Source: Methanobacteriota archaeon (lineage in GTDB: Archaea; Thermoplasmatota; Poseidoniia; Poseidoniales; Poseidoniaceae). From it: a stretch of 34,632 nt of DNA. A program made the translations under genes and the position numbers. This document shows, one piece after another, positions 1 through 9,765 of the stretch. The notes under the pieces are model-generated. The model saw nothing but the letters and a program-made list of their open reading frames with translations. It was not told the DNA's origin and ran no database searches. Every line of letters begins with the position of its first letter. Position 1 is the stretch's first letter. The DNA is taken from contig JAAZUV010000002.1 of assembly GCA_018623995.1 (NCBI GenBank), positions 1 to 34,632 of the forward strand, written 5' to 3'.

Positions 1-1
1 A

Positions 2-604
2 GATGAAACCGATGTGAACGTCACCATCGAAGGCAAGAGGGCGTGGGTTGAAGGCATCGTTGAGGAACTTGGCCTTTCTGAAGTTGGTGTAATGCTGCCA
101 ATCGGCGTACAATCACCGCTCCAAGATACGCCATCACAAACCGATGAAGATTCCGAAGATGATGATGCGCTACTCCCACCGAGCGACATGGGGCCTGAAC
201 CAGACCCAAGCCGCATTCCCGTTGTACGGCGCCCGATTGGAGCGCTCAATGTTGACCTCGAAATCGAGAAGATTGGGCTCGAACCTCCAAGTGCTAACGA
301 TGTGTTTGAGCTCATGGATGCTTTTGCTGATCTTGACGAACCTCGTCCAATTCAAGGCGAGATGAGCGTCGATCCAATGGCTGAGGCATGGTTGAAGGAA
401 CTGATGCGACTTATCGTTCGAGAAGGTGGCCGAACTGCCTTAGCAACCGAAACAATCGAAGAAGTTGCAAGTGCAAAATTGGGCGGTCGAACTGGGGTCG
501 AACTCAGCGTTTGGTTGGAATCTCTGTTTGCAGCCGGAAAACTTGTCAAAATTCATGGTGGCGATGCCACCGGTTGGGGCCCCTCGCCAAGATGGCTTGG
601 CTGA
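2..604 (+). CDS. Unrecognised protein, C-terminal part (start lies before the window)
   Basis: The frame is open from the first bases of the window, so the first possible start inside (GTG at 14) is probably not the real one and the gene is cut by the window edge. About 200 residues are visible. There is a short beta-rich-looking stretch, an acidic low-complexity linker around residues 40-65 (TDEDSEDDD), and a C-terminal region of about 80 residues with helices and a basic end (WLKELMRLIV..., LSVWLESLFAAGKLVKIHG) that could be a winged-helix-like or small helical domain. I do not recognise the family. It ends about 100 bases before the giant surface-protein gene on the same strand. That the frame is coding is well supported by its length and its composition, which matches neighbouring genes. 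Confidence 0.65.
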   Translation, partial: DETDVNVTIEGKRAWVEGIVEELGLSEVGVMLPIGVQSPLQDTPSQTDEDSEDDDALLPPSDMGPEPDPSRIPVVRRPIGALNVDLEIEKIGLEPPSANDVFELMDAFADLDEPRPIQGEMSVDPMAEAWLKELMRLIVREGGRTALATETIEEVASAKLGGRTGVELSVWLESLFAAGKLVKIHGGDATGWGPSPRWLG

Positions 605-668
605 GTTACAATCGGGCCGCAAGAACGCACATTTGCCTTGCGTAGGGCGAAGCGTAGCATCAAAGGGG

Positions 669-703
669 TTATAGTGGAAGTATGGTTGGCTAAGTTGAGT
701 GAT
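669..703 (+). promoter_or_regulatory. Possible TATA-like element and ribosome binding site of the giant surface-protein gene
   Basis: The 103-base gap between the first two genes holds TTATAG at 669-674, about 35 bases before the ATG at 708, and AGTGAT at 698-703, five bases before that ATG. Both are weak matches to an archaeal TATA box and Shine-Dalgarno sequence. Nothing else stands out in the gap. Confidence 0.25.
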
Positions 704-707
704 ATTG

Positions 708-3700
708 ATGCAAACAGAGACAAACAAAATCGGGGCAAAACTTCGAAGCGTATTTCTTGTACTCATAATGGTTCTATCGACAACGGCTGCCTTTGCAACC
801 AACGCAAGCGCATCCGCTGCACGGAATTATACTACCAACCGTGACCCAATTGACATCGGTATTGCCGATTTCAACTGTGATGGCCACAACGATATGGCCG
901 TTGCTACCGACGGTACACACACCATTACGATCCTCTTGAACGATGGTACTGGTGACTTCACAGAGCGCTACGACGTTTGGGTCTCCAAGAACACTTCTCG
1001 AAACGCCGAGTGGGATGAGTTCTCCAACGTCCAGTTCCTCGAAGTCGGAGAGTTCAATGGTGACAGCGCACCAGATATCGCCATCTTCCAGCGGAACAAC
1101 CCATTCAAGACAGACGACAACGGCGCACCTGCTGGTGAACCAGGAAACCTGACCATTCTCGAGAACGATGGCTGCAACAGCGACTCGTTCACCATCGGTC
1201 AGCGATACACCCACTTCTGGGCATGGGATCTCGCCGTGGGAGACATCAACCAAGATGGCAACGATGACGTCATCATTCTCGATCTCTTGAACGACATCTC
1301 CAACCAGCGTGTCGTCACCTACATGGGCCCAATCGGTGCAAGCACTACGCCAATGGTTACAGCATTAGGGACTGCAAATACCAACTCCTATCGAAGTCTC
1401 GAAATCGGTGATTGGGGCGAGTCCCAACAAGGCCTCACCGGACAATGTTACGACGAGGATATCTGGCTCTTGCGCAGTGAAGGAGTTGACTATGCAACCG
1501 GTCAAACAACCAACCCTGGTAACGATGACAACGTGACCATCATCGAATTCAACTGTCAAACCAATCTGTTCCCAGCAACGTACACCTTCTCGACATCCAC
1601 TCAAGCAGGATCCCATGTCGTCAACATGGCCAACATCTTCGGTGCCTTTGACATCGGTGATATGGACAACGATGGAACCATCGATACCATCGCTATGACA
1701 CAAGGTAACCTCGAGAACATCACCTTCTCGACCTCCTCCGCTGTCGGTACCTGGTCAAGCCCTACCTTGGCATACTTCGGCCCATACATCTCTTACGACG
1801 TTACTGTGGCCGATATCAACGGGGACGGTGAACCAGATTTCGTCAACCCAACCGTTGCATACCAACAAAACACCTCGGACTCCGCTGGTGGTTCAACCTC
1901 TTCCTTCTGGCTCAACTTCCCAACAACCGTTCAAGTAACGCTCTCTGACGGGTCCGGTGGACACGTAACGCCACTCTCCTATGAGGCTGGACGTCGTCCA
2001 AACATTGCCGTGGTTGGACAACTCGCTGGTGCATCAACTTCTGCACCAGACATCGTTGTCGGACACGCGTCCTACAACTTCGGAAACTGGGTTGATAACC
2101 TAGGTTGGGATGCTCAATACGACTATCTTACTGTTGTTGAGATGGACAGCAAAGACATCGCTGTAACCGGCATCGAGATCAATCCAGTCGATCGGTTCTT
2201 TGGTATCGTTGGTGAAGGAAACCGAGACATTAACGTCACGATCACCAACACTGGAATGGACACGCTCACACAAAACGCAAACCTCGATGTCGTTCTCCAA
2301 GTCGTTGACGAAGCGAACTCTTCCAACTCGACGGTGTTTAGCCATGATTTCGACACGCCTGCCGATGCGACAGGATGTGGCGGCGGTTGTACCTGGGCGT
2401 TCAACGAATACGTCGACCAATCCTCAAACTGGATTCTTGAAACCAATCACTCTGTTGGTGGTAGCGACGGAAACAATGCACCAAACGTGTCTGCGAACTA
2501 TCAAAACCCAACCGACTTCATGTGGGCAGGGGAATACAAGACCAACAGCAGTGGCGACGAATGGTCAGGATACGGCCGTCACTGGGACGATGCACTTACA
2601 CTCGAGGACGTTGACTTGACGGGCTCTGACCGTGCTTTCCTCAGCGTCGAGTTGTTCCGACACCTTGGTTACGGTGCTCTCGGGTCTGTTGATGCAACCA
2701 CTGGACAGTGGCTCATCGGTGACCTTTGGGACGATGTTGCCATGATCGAAGTTGGCTCGGCTGAGACTGGATGGTCGACCATCGCCTGTCCAACATCTGC
2801 TCAGGTTGCAGGAGAGTGTCTCTCTGGGTCCTCCATCTGGGGTGGCTATGACAACGACCGTGCCTTCAAGATCAACGGCTATGGCGGTGTTGCAGAAGGA
2901 CGCTACTATTACGGTGTCTTCAGCTCAGGTACCTACTACGGATGGAGCAACTTTACCCAGGAAGGCGTTGGTGAGTTCGACCTGTCTCCATGGGCTGGTG
3001 AAACCGTTGACATCCGATTCCGTCTCCGCTCAGGATTCGAAGGATCGATTGCTGATGACAACGAATCTCTCTGGTCCGGTCGAGATGGATATGCCATTGA
3101 CAACATCACCATCTACAAGCAAAACACTGCTTACTTCCCGAACCCACAAACACTTCAACAACCACTCGCGTTGACCAATCTAGGACCGGGTGAGGAAGAA
3201 ACTGCCTCGATTTCAGCCAACCTCCTCAACGATACGATTTATCGAATCTCAGCGACCCTCAGCAACCATGCATGGGACGAGCAAAGTGTGAACGACGAGA
3301 TCATCGGTTACATCCAACCGTTCAATCTCTATGACCCGACAGTTGAAGGTATCGATTACTTCAATCCTGGTGGCCTGTATGCTGAAGGCATGTTCGATAT
3401 CGATGTCATTACCAACAACTGGGGTAACACCATGGTGGACTACGATATCAAGGCAACCGTCTTCTCTGCAACGCCTTCCGACGTTCTCTGCAGCGCACCT
3501 GCAGTCATCTGTAAGGAATCCTTCGAAGGTGGTGCCAACGGATACGTCTACAGTGACGATGGCAACCCACAAGGTGCCATCTACAACGAAGCGACCTGTA
3601 ACGATCTCATTTTCAATAACAACGCCTACTGGTTCGGTCACCCATGTGACACAGCAACGCAAGGATACGGCGACTTGTGGGAGAACGAGACGCTCACCAT

Positions 3701-6700
3701 CCCTGGTGTTGATTTGACCAGCATGTCCGGTGATTTCGTTTCACTGAACTTCGAGTACTATGCAGATACCTTCTACGGTATCGATGTCGACGGAACATCC
3801 ATTGTCGATGTCAACGACTATGCTTCCATCAACGTCGATTTCACCAAGGGTAGCGACACATACTCAGGTGTTCTCCTCGGACAATGGAACGACTACGACG
3901 AAGACGGAACCTGCCGCAACGACGACAACGGTGACGGATTCACGAACTCAAGTGAATCCATCAACCAAGCAGAGATTTCCTTCATCGGCGACTCTGCCAG
4001 CACGGACGGATCTGCCGGCAATTACAACGTCTTCTTCAACACAGACGATCTGGTTTTGAGCCGAAGCATCGACTTGACGCATCTGTACGTCCTCAACAAC
4101 ACCGCTGCAGACAGCTTGCAGTGGTTCCGTGAGTGCATTTCCCTCGCAGGCTCGACCGTTGACATCAACTTCGAGTTCCAGAGCGACGGAGACGGCCGCA
4201 ACGGTATCAACGACGGTTTCAAGGGTGTAGCCTTCAACAACATCACATTACAGGAATTCACATTCTACGAGGATGCTTCCTACACCGTTTCCCGAACCAA
4301 CGTTGATGCAGAAGACGTTGCAACAACCACCGTTGCCAACCACGAGTTCTTCTCCGGTGTCTACATGATTCGTGCAGAGACGATCTTCGACAACACCACC
4401 GCTGGTGTACCATGGTTTGGCGACAATGAACTGAGCAACTCCAACAACATCGAGCAAGTGATCTTCAACGTTGAATCGGTTGACATCACGCTCGGTAAGC
4501 CAAGTACACTTGCGTGCTTGGATGATGGTGTCTACGCTTGTGTTCTCCCAATCGATGGAAGTTTGACACACAACTGGGACCTCAAGGCAACCAACGGTGT
4601 GTTGGCTGGTGATTACATGTTCTACATGACCGTCTTTGACGAGACCGATGGAACACAAGCCTACCAGGCTTCTTCTGCTCCAACGACCACAACACTCGCA
4701 TCCAACGAGCGCATTGACTTGACGTTCCCTGCGTACAACGGTTGGATGGATGGCCACACCTACAACGTCAGTTTCCACGCTGAACTTGCCAACGGAAACC
4801 CAAGCGGTAACGTTCGCTACTTCCATGCAACCTTTGCTGACCAAATCGATGTTGCCATCCTTGGTGATTCAACCGCACGTACCTCGACCATCAAGCAGGA
4901 TCTCCAACTCTTGGGCATGTCCTACACACAGTACGGCATCAACGATTGGACCACCTATCTTGACTCTGGATGGATGACCCACTACGACAAGATTCTCTTG
5001 CCATGGCAAGAAGACATCGCTGCAAAGGACGTTGAAAGCGGTGGCCGTGGTTACTACCAGAAGCTCGGATCAACTGCCAACCGACAAACGCTCGAATCGT
5101 TCATGTCTGCTGGAGGTACCGTACAGGCTCACCTTGGTCCTCAAGGAAGCCAAATCTACGGTCTTGACGTTGGATTGAACGGACGACTACCGTTTGGTAT
5201 GGATGTCCAAAGTCGAAACACACCTGAGACCAAGATTCTCTACACAGGTCTCGACATTGCGGACCCATTCCACCCAATCATGGACGATGTGTCCACGACC
5301 GCCTTCCAAGGCTTCGAGGGTGATGGAACTGTTGCAACAGCCGTTCTCAACACAAACTCTGTTAGCACGCAAAACGTTCCAGGTGTCTGTAACGGATACA
5401 TGGAGGATGGAGGCTTCTTCCAGAGTTTGTTGCGAACCGATGCGAACAGCAAGGACGTCATCATGGGAACATGCAGTTACTACCAAGGTGGAATGATTGT
5501 TTCCACCATTGACGTATCGACCTACTCGTCTCGAGCAGACAGCACAACCTTCCCACTTCTCGGAAACATGCTGTCCTACTCCGTCACGCCTTACCCAGAA
5601 GGATTCGGTGCTATGGGCCAAGATCTCGGACTGACCATTGATGGTGAAATGCCAGGCATTGATCCATCAACCGGTGGCTATGCTACACACTACATGAAGA
5701 GCGATGCGACCGTCAACTTCGGTTACACAACAGCTACCTCAGCAACGCTCACAGCCGATTGGATCCTTGACGGACCAACCGACTGGATGGGCCAAACCAT
5801 GGCAAGCGGAACCGACCACATTTCGGAAGCCTCTCCATCTGCGACCTTCTGTAAGACCGACTTGTCGTCTGCAACAGGATGTCTCCAAGGTGCCACATGG
5901 ACCGTCACTCTGCTTCTGCACGATGAAGCAGGTCACGCTCGAATCATCACCGTCGATGTCGAAACCAACGACGTCCTCGCTGACGCATTCGCACCTGAAG
6001 CAAACATGAGCATCGACATGCGTGATGAATACGCAGACAACATCGAGTACATCGGAACAAAGACAGTTTCCAGCACAGAATGGGACGTCAACCGTGTGAT
6101 TCTCTCCGAAGCTGGTGAACTTGTTCTCCACTTCGATGCGAGTGAATCGTTCGATGCAGATGCCATCGATGGAACCAACGGAATTGTTACCTACGAATGG
6201 AAGGTCTTCTTCGACGCTCCGTACGGTGACACCTCGTTCAACTTGGAAGGACACACGTTCGAAGAATCCGCCGCAAGCAACGGTCTCTTCTCGTACAAGT
6301 TCCAAAACGTCACCGTTGACGATTCAGGAACAGCAGAATCGCAGATTCGTATGGAACTTCGTGTGTACGATGCATCCGGTAAGTTCTCGGACAAGTTCCG
6401 TATGTACTTCGTTGTCGTACCTGAAGGATATGGGGACGAAATCCCAGTCGTTCAATACGACAACTTCGACAACGCCTCCGTGGGCTTCACCTCCGAATCT
6501 GAATTCACCATCACAGGAACCATCCTCTCCGGATCGGAAACAGGTGAGGTCTACGTTGAAGCAGCCTTCAATGAGGATGATTTCTCTGCCTCGGCAATTG
6601 AGAAGTACAACCTCATTACGGACAAGCGATTTGACCGCAGCGACGCTCTATCAGACTCCGACACGTTCGAACTGTCGCTCTTTATCGGCGACCGATACAG

Positions 6701-7376
6701 AAACACAAGCGAAGTTGTGGAAATCTGGGTCCGAGTGTACGAAGGTGACGACGAGCGTTGGTCAGATGAACTCACAAAGAGCGTCATTGTCAAACTGAAC
6801 ATTTGTCAAGGCATTCTCGCAAATGAATCTGCCAGCATTGCTGACGGAGCAGATTCCTTCGTCTGGAATTCAACTACCATGCGCTGTGACTGGATTGGTT
6901 CTTGGTCCTATGATCACGAAACCGGCGTTTGGACAGCGCCAACGACCGATCAACAAGGCACCGAAGATGCAGAGGAAAGCAGCATGATGCTCATTATTGG
7001 TATCATTGCGACTGTTCTTGTCCTTCTGCTTGTATCTGCCTTCTTCCTCCGTGGTGGAAGCGGTGACAAGGTCGACAACCTCAGTGCCGCTGCCGCAGGC
7101 TATGGTCAAGAGATGGATATGACGGAACAATACGTCCAGCAATTGATCGCTCAAGGCTACCCAGAAGAAACCGCACGGGCCTATGCAGCTCAATATGTGG
7201 GTCAATCTGCAGCAGCTGCAGCGCCAGCCGCTGCCGCACCTGCAGCTGCAAGCAACGATTTGTACACGCAGTACTACAACCAGTACTTCCAGCAATTCGT
7301 AGCCCAGGGTTACGATGAGGCGACGGCTGCGCAATATGCACAGCAGTATGCCGCACAAGCCCAACAGCAGCAATAG
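708..7376 (+). CDS. Giant secreted, membrane-anchored surface protein with FG-GAP/VCBS-like repeats, jelly-roll-like domains and a PKD-like domain
   Basis: A 2222-residue protein. I chose ATG 708 over an in-frame GTG at 699 because AGTGAT precedes it. The N-terminus is a Sec-type signal peptide (LRSVFLVLIMVLSTTAAFA). Residues about 50-380 carry calcium-loop motifs of FG-GAP/VCBS type (DFNCDGHND, DINQDGNDD, DMDNDGTID, DINGDGEPD). Two beta-sandwich segments of MAM/M6-protease-accessory appearance follow (about 545-810 and 935-1190), each with clustered cysteines and a typical ending such as GYAIDNITIY. A region near residue 1385 (DVAILGDSTARTSTIKQDL) looks like a flavodoxin/GATase-like alpha/beta fold. 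A PKD-like domain lies near 1800-1900 (FDASESFDAD, then TYEWKVFF). One membrane helix at about 2093-2115 is followed by a roughly 108-residue Ala/Gln-rich tail with two 27-residue repeats. Likely role: calcium-stabilised adhesion or particle binding at the cell surface (inference). Confidence 0.85.
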   Translation: MQTETNKIGAKLRSVFLVLIMVLSTTAAFATNASASAARNYTTNRDPIDIGIADFNCDGHNDMAVATDGTHTITILLNDGTGDFTERYDVWVSKNTSRNAEWDEFSNVQFLEVGEFNGDSAPDIAIFQRNNPFKTDDNGAPAGEPGNLTILENDGCNSDSFTIGQRYTHFWAWDLAVGDINQDGNDDVIILDLLNDISNQRVVTYMGPIGASTTPMVTALGTANTNSYRSLEIGDWGESQQGLTGQCYDEDIWLLRSEGVDYATGQTTNPGNDDNVTIIEFNCQTNLFPATYTFSTSTQAGSHVVNMANIFGAFDIGDMDNDGTIDTIAMTQGNLENITFSTSSAVGTWSSPTLAYFGPYISYDVTVADINGDGEPDFVNPTVAYQQNTSDSAGGSTSSFWLNFPTTVQVTLSDGSGGHVTPLSYEAGRRPNIAVVGQLAGASTSAPDIVVGHASYNFGNWVDNLGWDAQYDYLTVVEMDSKDIAVTGIEINPVDRFFGIVGEGNRDINVTITNTGMDTLTQNANLDVVLQVVDEANSSNSTVFSHDFDTPADATGCGGGCTWAFNEYVDQSSNWILETNHSVGGSDGNNAPNVSANYQNPTDFMWAGEYKTNSSGDEWSGYGRHWDDALTLEDVDLTGSDRAFLSVELFRHLGYGALGSVDATTGQWLIGDLWDDVAMIEVGSAETGWSTIACPTSAQVAGECLSGSSIWGGYDNDRAFKINGYGGVAEGRYYYGVFSSGTYYGWSNFTQEGVGEFDLSPWAGETVDIRFRLRSGFEGSIADDNESLWSGRDGYAIDNITIYKQNTAYFPNPQTLQQPLALTNLGPGEEETASISANLLNDTIYRISATLSNHAWDEQSVNDEIIGYIQPFNLYDPTVEGIDYFNPGGLYAEGMFDIDVITNNWGNTMVDYDIKATVFSATPSDVLCSAPAVICKESFEGGANGYVYSDDGNPQGAIYNEATCNDLIFNNNAYWFGHPCDTATQGYGDLWENETLTIPGVDLTSMSGDFVSLNFEYYADTFYGIDVDGTSIVDVNDYASINVDFTKGSDTYSGVLLGQWNDYDEDGTCRNDDNGDGFTNSSESINQAEISFIGDSASTDGSAGNYNVFFNTDDLVLSRSIDLTHLYVLNNTAADSLQWFRECISLAGSTVDINFEFQSDGDGRNGINDGFKGVAFNNITLQEFTFYEDASYTVSRTNVDAEDVATTTVANHEFFSGVYMIRAETIFDNTTAGVPWFGDNELSNSNNIEQVIFNVESVDITLGKPSTLACLDDGVYACVLPIDGSLTHNWDLKATNGVLAGDYMFYMTVFDETDGTQAYQASSAPTTTTLASNERIDLTFPAYNGWMDGHTYNVSFHAELANGNPSGNVRYFHATFADQIDVAILGDSTARTSTIKQDLQLLGMSYTQYGINDWTTYLDSGWMTHYDKILLPWQEDIAAKDVESGGRGYYQKLGSTANRQTLESFMSAGGTVQAHLGPQGSQIYGLDVGLNGRLPFGMDVQSRNTPETKILYTGLDIADPFHPIMDDVSTTAFQGFEGDGTVATAVLNTNSVSTQNVPGVCNGYMEDGGFFQSLLRTDANSKDVIMGTCSYYQGGMIVSTIDVSTYSSRADSTTFPLLGNMLSYSVTPYPEGFGAMGQDLGLTIDGEMPGIDPSTGGYATHYMKSDATVNFGYTTATSATLTADWILDGPTDWMGQTMASGTDHISEASPSATFCKTDLSSATGCLQGATWTVTLLLHDEAGHARIITVDVETNDVLADAFAPEANMSIDMRDEYADNIEYIGTKTVSSTEWDVNRVILSEAGELVLHFDASESFDADAIDGTNGIVTYEWKVFFDAPYGDTSFNLEGHTFEESAASNGLFSYKFQNVTVDDSGTAESQIRMELRVYDASGKFSDKFRMYFVVVPEGYGDEIPVVQYDNFDNASVGFTSESEFTITGTILSGSETGEVYVEAAFNEDDFSASAIEKYNLITDKRFDRSDALSDSDTFELSLFIGDRYRNTSEVVEIWVRVYEGDDERWSDELTKSVIVKLNICQGILANESASIADGADSFVWNSTTMRCDWIGSWSYDHETGVWTAPTTDQQGTEDAEESSMMLIIGIIATVLVLLLVSAFFLRGGSGDKVDNLSAAAAGYGQEMDMTEQYVQQLIAQGYPEETARAYAAQYVGQSAAAAAPAAAAPAAASNDLYTQYYNQYFQQFVAQGYDEATAAQYAQQYAAQAQQQQ
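7125..7358 (+). repeat. Two 27-residue repeats in the cytoplasmic tail of the giant surface protein
   Basis: Residues 2140-2166 (bases 7125-7205) and 2191-2217 (bases 7278-7358) align without gaps: the pattern is (E/N)QY(V/F)QQ(L/F)(I/V)AQGY.E.(T)A..YA.QY..Q. An Ala-Pro linker separates them. The L..QGY.EE.A..YA pattern is reminiscent of a short helical UBA-like motif, but this is only a resemblance. Confidence 0.7.
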
Positions 7377-7383
7377 ATGCCAG

Positions 7384-7419
7384 TGGCCCCGTGGCCATGA
7401 AGATGGGTTGAAAAACCCA
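7384..7419 (+). terminator. Two small hairpins between surface-protein gene and ahcY
   Basis: TGGCC-ccgt-GGCCA at 7384-7397 and TGGGTT-gaaa-AACCCA at 7404-7419 (six pairs, GNRA-type loop) lie in the 60-base gap. No T-tract follows, so these may be processing or termination structures, or chance. Confidence 0.25.
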
Positions 7420-7436
7420 GAGTACTCGCAAGAGTC

Positions 7437-8711
7437 ATGGAAGGTTTGGATACGGGCGAAGGCTATGCAGTTCGCAACATTGGACTTGCAGATGAAGGAT
7501 CCCTGAGAGTCGATTGGGCTCGTTCCAGAATGCCGGTTCTGGCAGCACTACGAGAAGAAGCCGAGCGCACCAAACCACTGGCTGGTATGCGTGTAGCAGG
7601 TTGTTTGCACGTGACCAAAGAGACCGCTGTGCTGGTCGAAACCATCGCTGCTGCTGGTGCTGAACTTTCTTGGTCCGGTTGCAATCCTTTGTCAACACAA
7701 GACGATGTAGCAGCTTGGCTTGCCCGTGAAGGCTATTCTGTGTATGCTTGGCATGGTCAAAGCGTTGATGATTTCTATTGGTGCATTGACAAGACCCTGG
7801 AGTTCAAGCCAACACTCACGCTTGATGATGGAGCGGATTTGATCGTCCGTGTCCATGGTGAACGCTCTGAATATGCAGAAGGTGTTCTCGGTGGAACAGA
7901 GGAAACCACAACTGGTGTGCACCGACTTCGAGCAATGGCTGCTGCTGGTGACCTCAAGTATCCTGTCATCGCCGTCAACGATGCTGTAACCAAGTGGGAC
8001 TTTGACAACGTCTACGGTACTGGACAATCAACGCTCGATGGAATCTTGCGAGCAACATCTGTTCTTATCGCAGGGAAAACAATGGTGGTAGCAGGGTATG
8101 GTCACTGTGGAAAAGGTGTTGCCATGCGCGCCCGTGGTCTAGGAGCCAACGTTATCGTGACGGAAGTGGATCCACTCGCTGCACTACGAGCCGTTATGGA
8201 TGGTTACAAGGTCATGACCATGGACGATGCTGCACCATTGGGTGACATCTTCTGTACTGCGACCGGAATGAAAGACATCATTGTCGAGCGCCACTTTGCA
8301 ACGATGAAGGATGGAGCCATCGTATCCAACACTGGGCATTACGATTGCGAAATCGATGTCGTTGCACTCGAGAATCTCTCCACCTCCGTTCGAACCATTC
8401 GAAAGGATAACGAAGAATTCACGCTTGGGAATGGAAATAAAATCCATCTTCTTGCTCGAGGACGACTCGTGAACCTTGCAGCCGCTGAAGGCCATCCTTC
8501 TGAAGTCATGGATATGTCCTTCGCAAATCAATTTCTTTCGTTGTGCAGACTCGCTGCTGAAGCCAAGGATATGGATAACAACGTCTACGACATCACCATT
8601 GAACAAGACCAGAACTTAGCGACGACCAAACTCGAGACGATCGGTGTGAGCATTGATACACTAACAGATGATCAAATCGACTACAAAGACGATTATACTG
8701 CAGGAACCTGA
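7437..8711 (+). CDS. ahcY: S-adenosylhomocysteine hydrolase (adenosylhomocysteinase)
   Basis: A 424-residue cytosolic enzyme that splits S-adenosylhomocysteine to adenosine and homocysteine, relieving product inhibition of methyltransferases. The NAD-binding Rossmann motif is GYGHCGKG (residues 220-227, GxGxxGxG). Family signatures are visible: CLHVTKETAVL (56-66), SWSGCNPLSTQDD (78-90), EETTTG (155-160), and NDAVTKWDFDNVYGTGQS (181-198) with the catalytic-region Lys186 and Asp190. SNTGHYDCEID follows further on. It lacks the long insertion of eukaryotic forms and the usual C-terminal Lys-Tyr-rich tail, as in many archaeal homologues. The ATG at 7437 has no clear Shine-Dalgarno sequence. It converges with the TPR gene, whose stop lies 5 bases away. 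Confidence 0.96.
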   Translation: MEGLDTGEGYAVRNIGLADEGSLRVDWARSRMPVLAALREEAERTKPLAGMRVAGCLHVTKETAVLVETIAAAGAELSWSGCNPLSTQDDVAAWLAREGYSVYAWHGQSVDDFYWCIDKTLEFKPTLTLDDGADLIVRVHGERSEYAEGVLGGTEETTTGVHRLRAMAAAGDLKYPVIAVNDAVTKWDFDNVYGTGQSTLDGILRATSVLIAGKTMVVAGYGHCGKGVAMRARGLGANVIVTEVDPLAALRAVMDGYKVMTMDDAAPLGDIFCTATGMKDIIVERHFATMKDGAIVSNTGHYDCEIDVVALENLSTSVRTIRKDNEEFTLGNGNKIHLLARGRLVNLAAAEGHPSEVMDMSFANQFLSLCRLAAEAKDMDNNVYDITIEQDQNLATTKLETIGVSIDTLTDDQIDYKDDYTAGT

Positions 8712-8716
8712 GCTAC

Positions 8717-9754
8717 TTATTCCTCTTCAAATGAGGTGAGTTCCTCATCCTGCTCTTCTTCCCAGAATGGAGCCTCATCGGAGATGTGTGAAGAGAAATT
8801 AGGCAGCTTTGGTTTCCAATCACCCTTGAAGGTCTCTTTCGCATCCACAATTTTCAGCATTCGATCTTGGAATGCAGGCGGCCTTCTGCTAAGAATGAAC
8901 ATGAACAGTTTGGAAATTCGAATTTCTTCCGGTATGACGACATAGCCTGTTGCAGTTTCAAAATCCATAGCTCGTAACAGATTGAACGCAGGCCGGTTAA
9001 GTCGTTGGAACCATCGCCTTGAGATACGCATTCCGAAGATGACTGTTGTAAGGATGAGTAATGAGGTAAGACAGAAACCTCCGAACCCTGAGCCGAAAAA
9101 CTGTGGCGCCATGATGACTTCCAGCATGAGGATTGGTGTTGTTATGAGAAGGAATATTTTCGATTCACTGATCGGCGGTTTGTTCATTCGCATCTTGATG
9201 GCTTCCCAACCATCGTGATGTTTTTCCCACGGTTTGAAATGCTCAGAAGACGGCTGTTCACTTGCCAATTGACACATTTGATGCAATCGTGCAACGCGCG
9301 CATACTGTGTAGTAGCAAGATCCATGTTTTCATCAAAAATCGACTGCAACCGATCGCTTGCTTCACTGTACAGTCCCATATCTGCTAGAATAGCTGCTTG
9401 CTCAACAATCGGCGTGACCTCTTCTGGAGCATGATGACGTGCATCTTGCCACCATTGTAGCGCATCCATGTACAAACCAAGTTCATCGGAAAGCAATCGC
9501 CCTCCTCGAACCCACATAGCCAAATCATCCGGTTGGAGAGCAACCACCTTCTTCGCAGCAGAGAGTGAGGAAGCAGCTTGCTTCAAGGTTGGTTGCAATC
9601 GAGATCCTGGAAGACTCGCATCAGAAATGACTCTCCAAGCATCAGCATGTTCGGGGTCAATTTTGACCGCCTTTCGAGCATGCGTGAGCGCTTCTTCACG
9701 GTTTTCAGCGTCAAGGGCTTCAAGCGCATCCAAGTAATGGGCTTCTGCTGTCAC
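8717..9754 (-). CDS. TPR-repeat protein with two membrane helices
   Basis: 345 residues. The N-terminal half (about 5-140) is helical with tetratricopeptide-type pairs, for example YLDALEALDAENREEALTHA followed by KIDPEHADAW, and VVALQPDDLAMWVRGGRLL. Two hydrophobic helices lie at about 200-220 and 222-245, then about 100 cytoplasmic residues with an acidic end (EEEQDEELTSFEEE). The start is GTG at 9754: GGTGA at 9761-9765 sits six bases upstream, a textbook archaeal spacing, and overrides the lack of ATG. It follows the Gar1-like gene by 11 bases, so the two are probably co-transcribed. TPRs usually serve as protein-interaction scaffolds. No catalytic motif is visible and the specific function is unknown. 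Confidence 0.85.
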   Translation of the reverse strand: MTAEAHYLDALEALDAENREEALTHARKAVKIDPEHADAWRVISDASLPGSRLQPTLKQAASSLSAAKKVVALQPDDLAMWVRGGRLLSDELGLYMDALQWWQDARHHAPEEVTPIVEQAAILADMGLYSEASDRLQSIFDENMDLATTQYARVARLHQMCQLASEQPSSEHFKPWEKHHDGWEAIKMRMNKPPISESKIFLLITTPILMLEVIMAPQFFGSGFGGFCLTSLLILTTVIFGMRISRRWFQRLNRPAFNLLRAMDFETATGYVVIPEEIRISKLFMFILSRRPPAFQDRMLKIVDAKETFKGDWKPKLPNFSSHISDEAPFWEEEQDEELTSFEEE

Positions 9755-9765
9755 GTCCGTTCACC

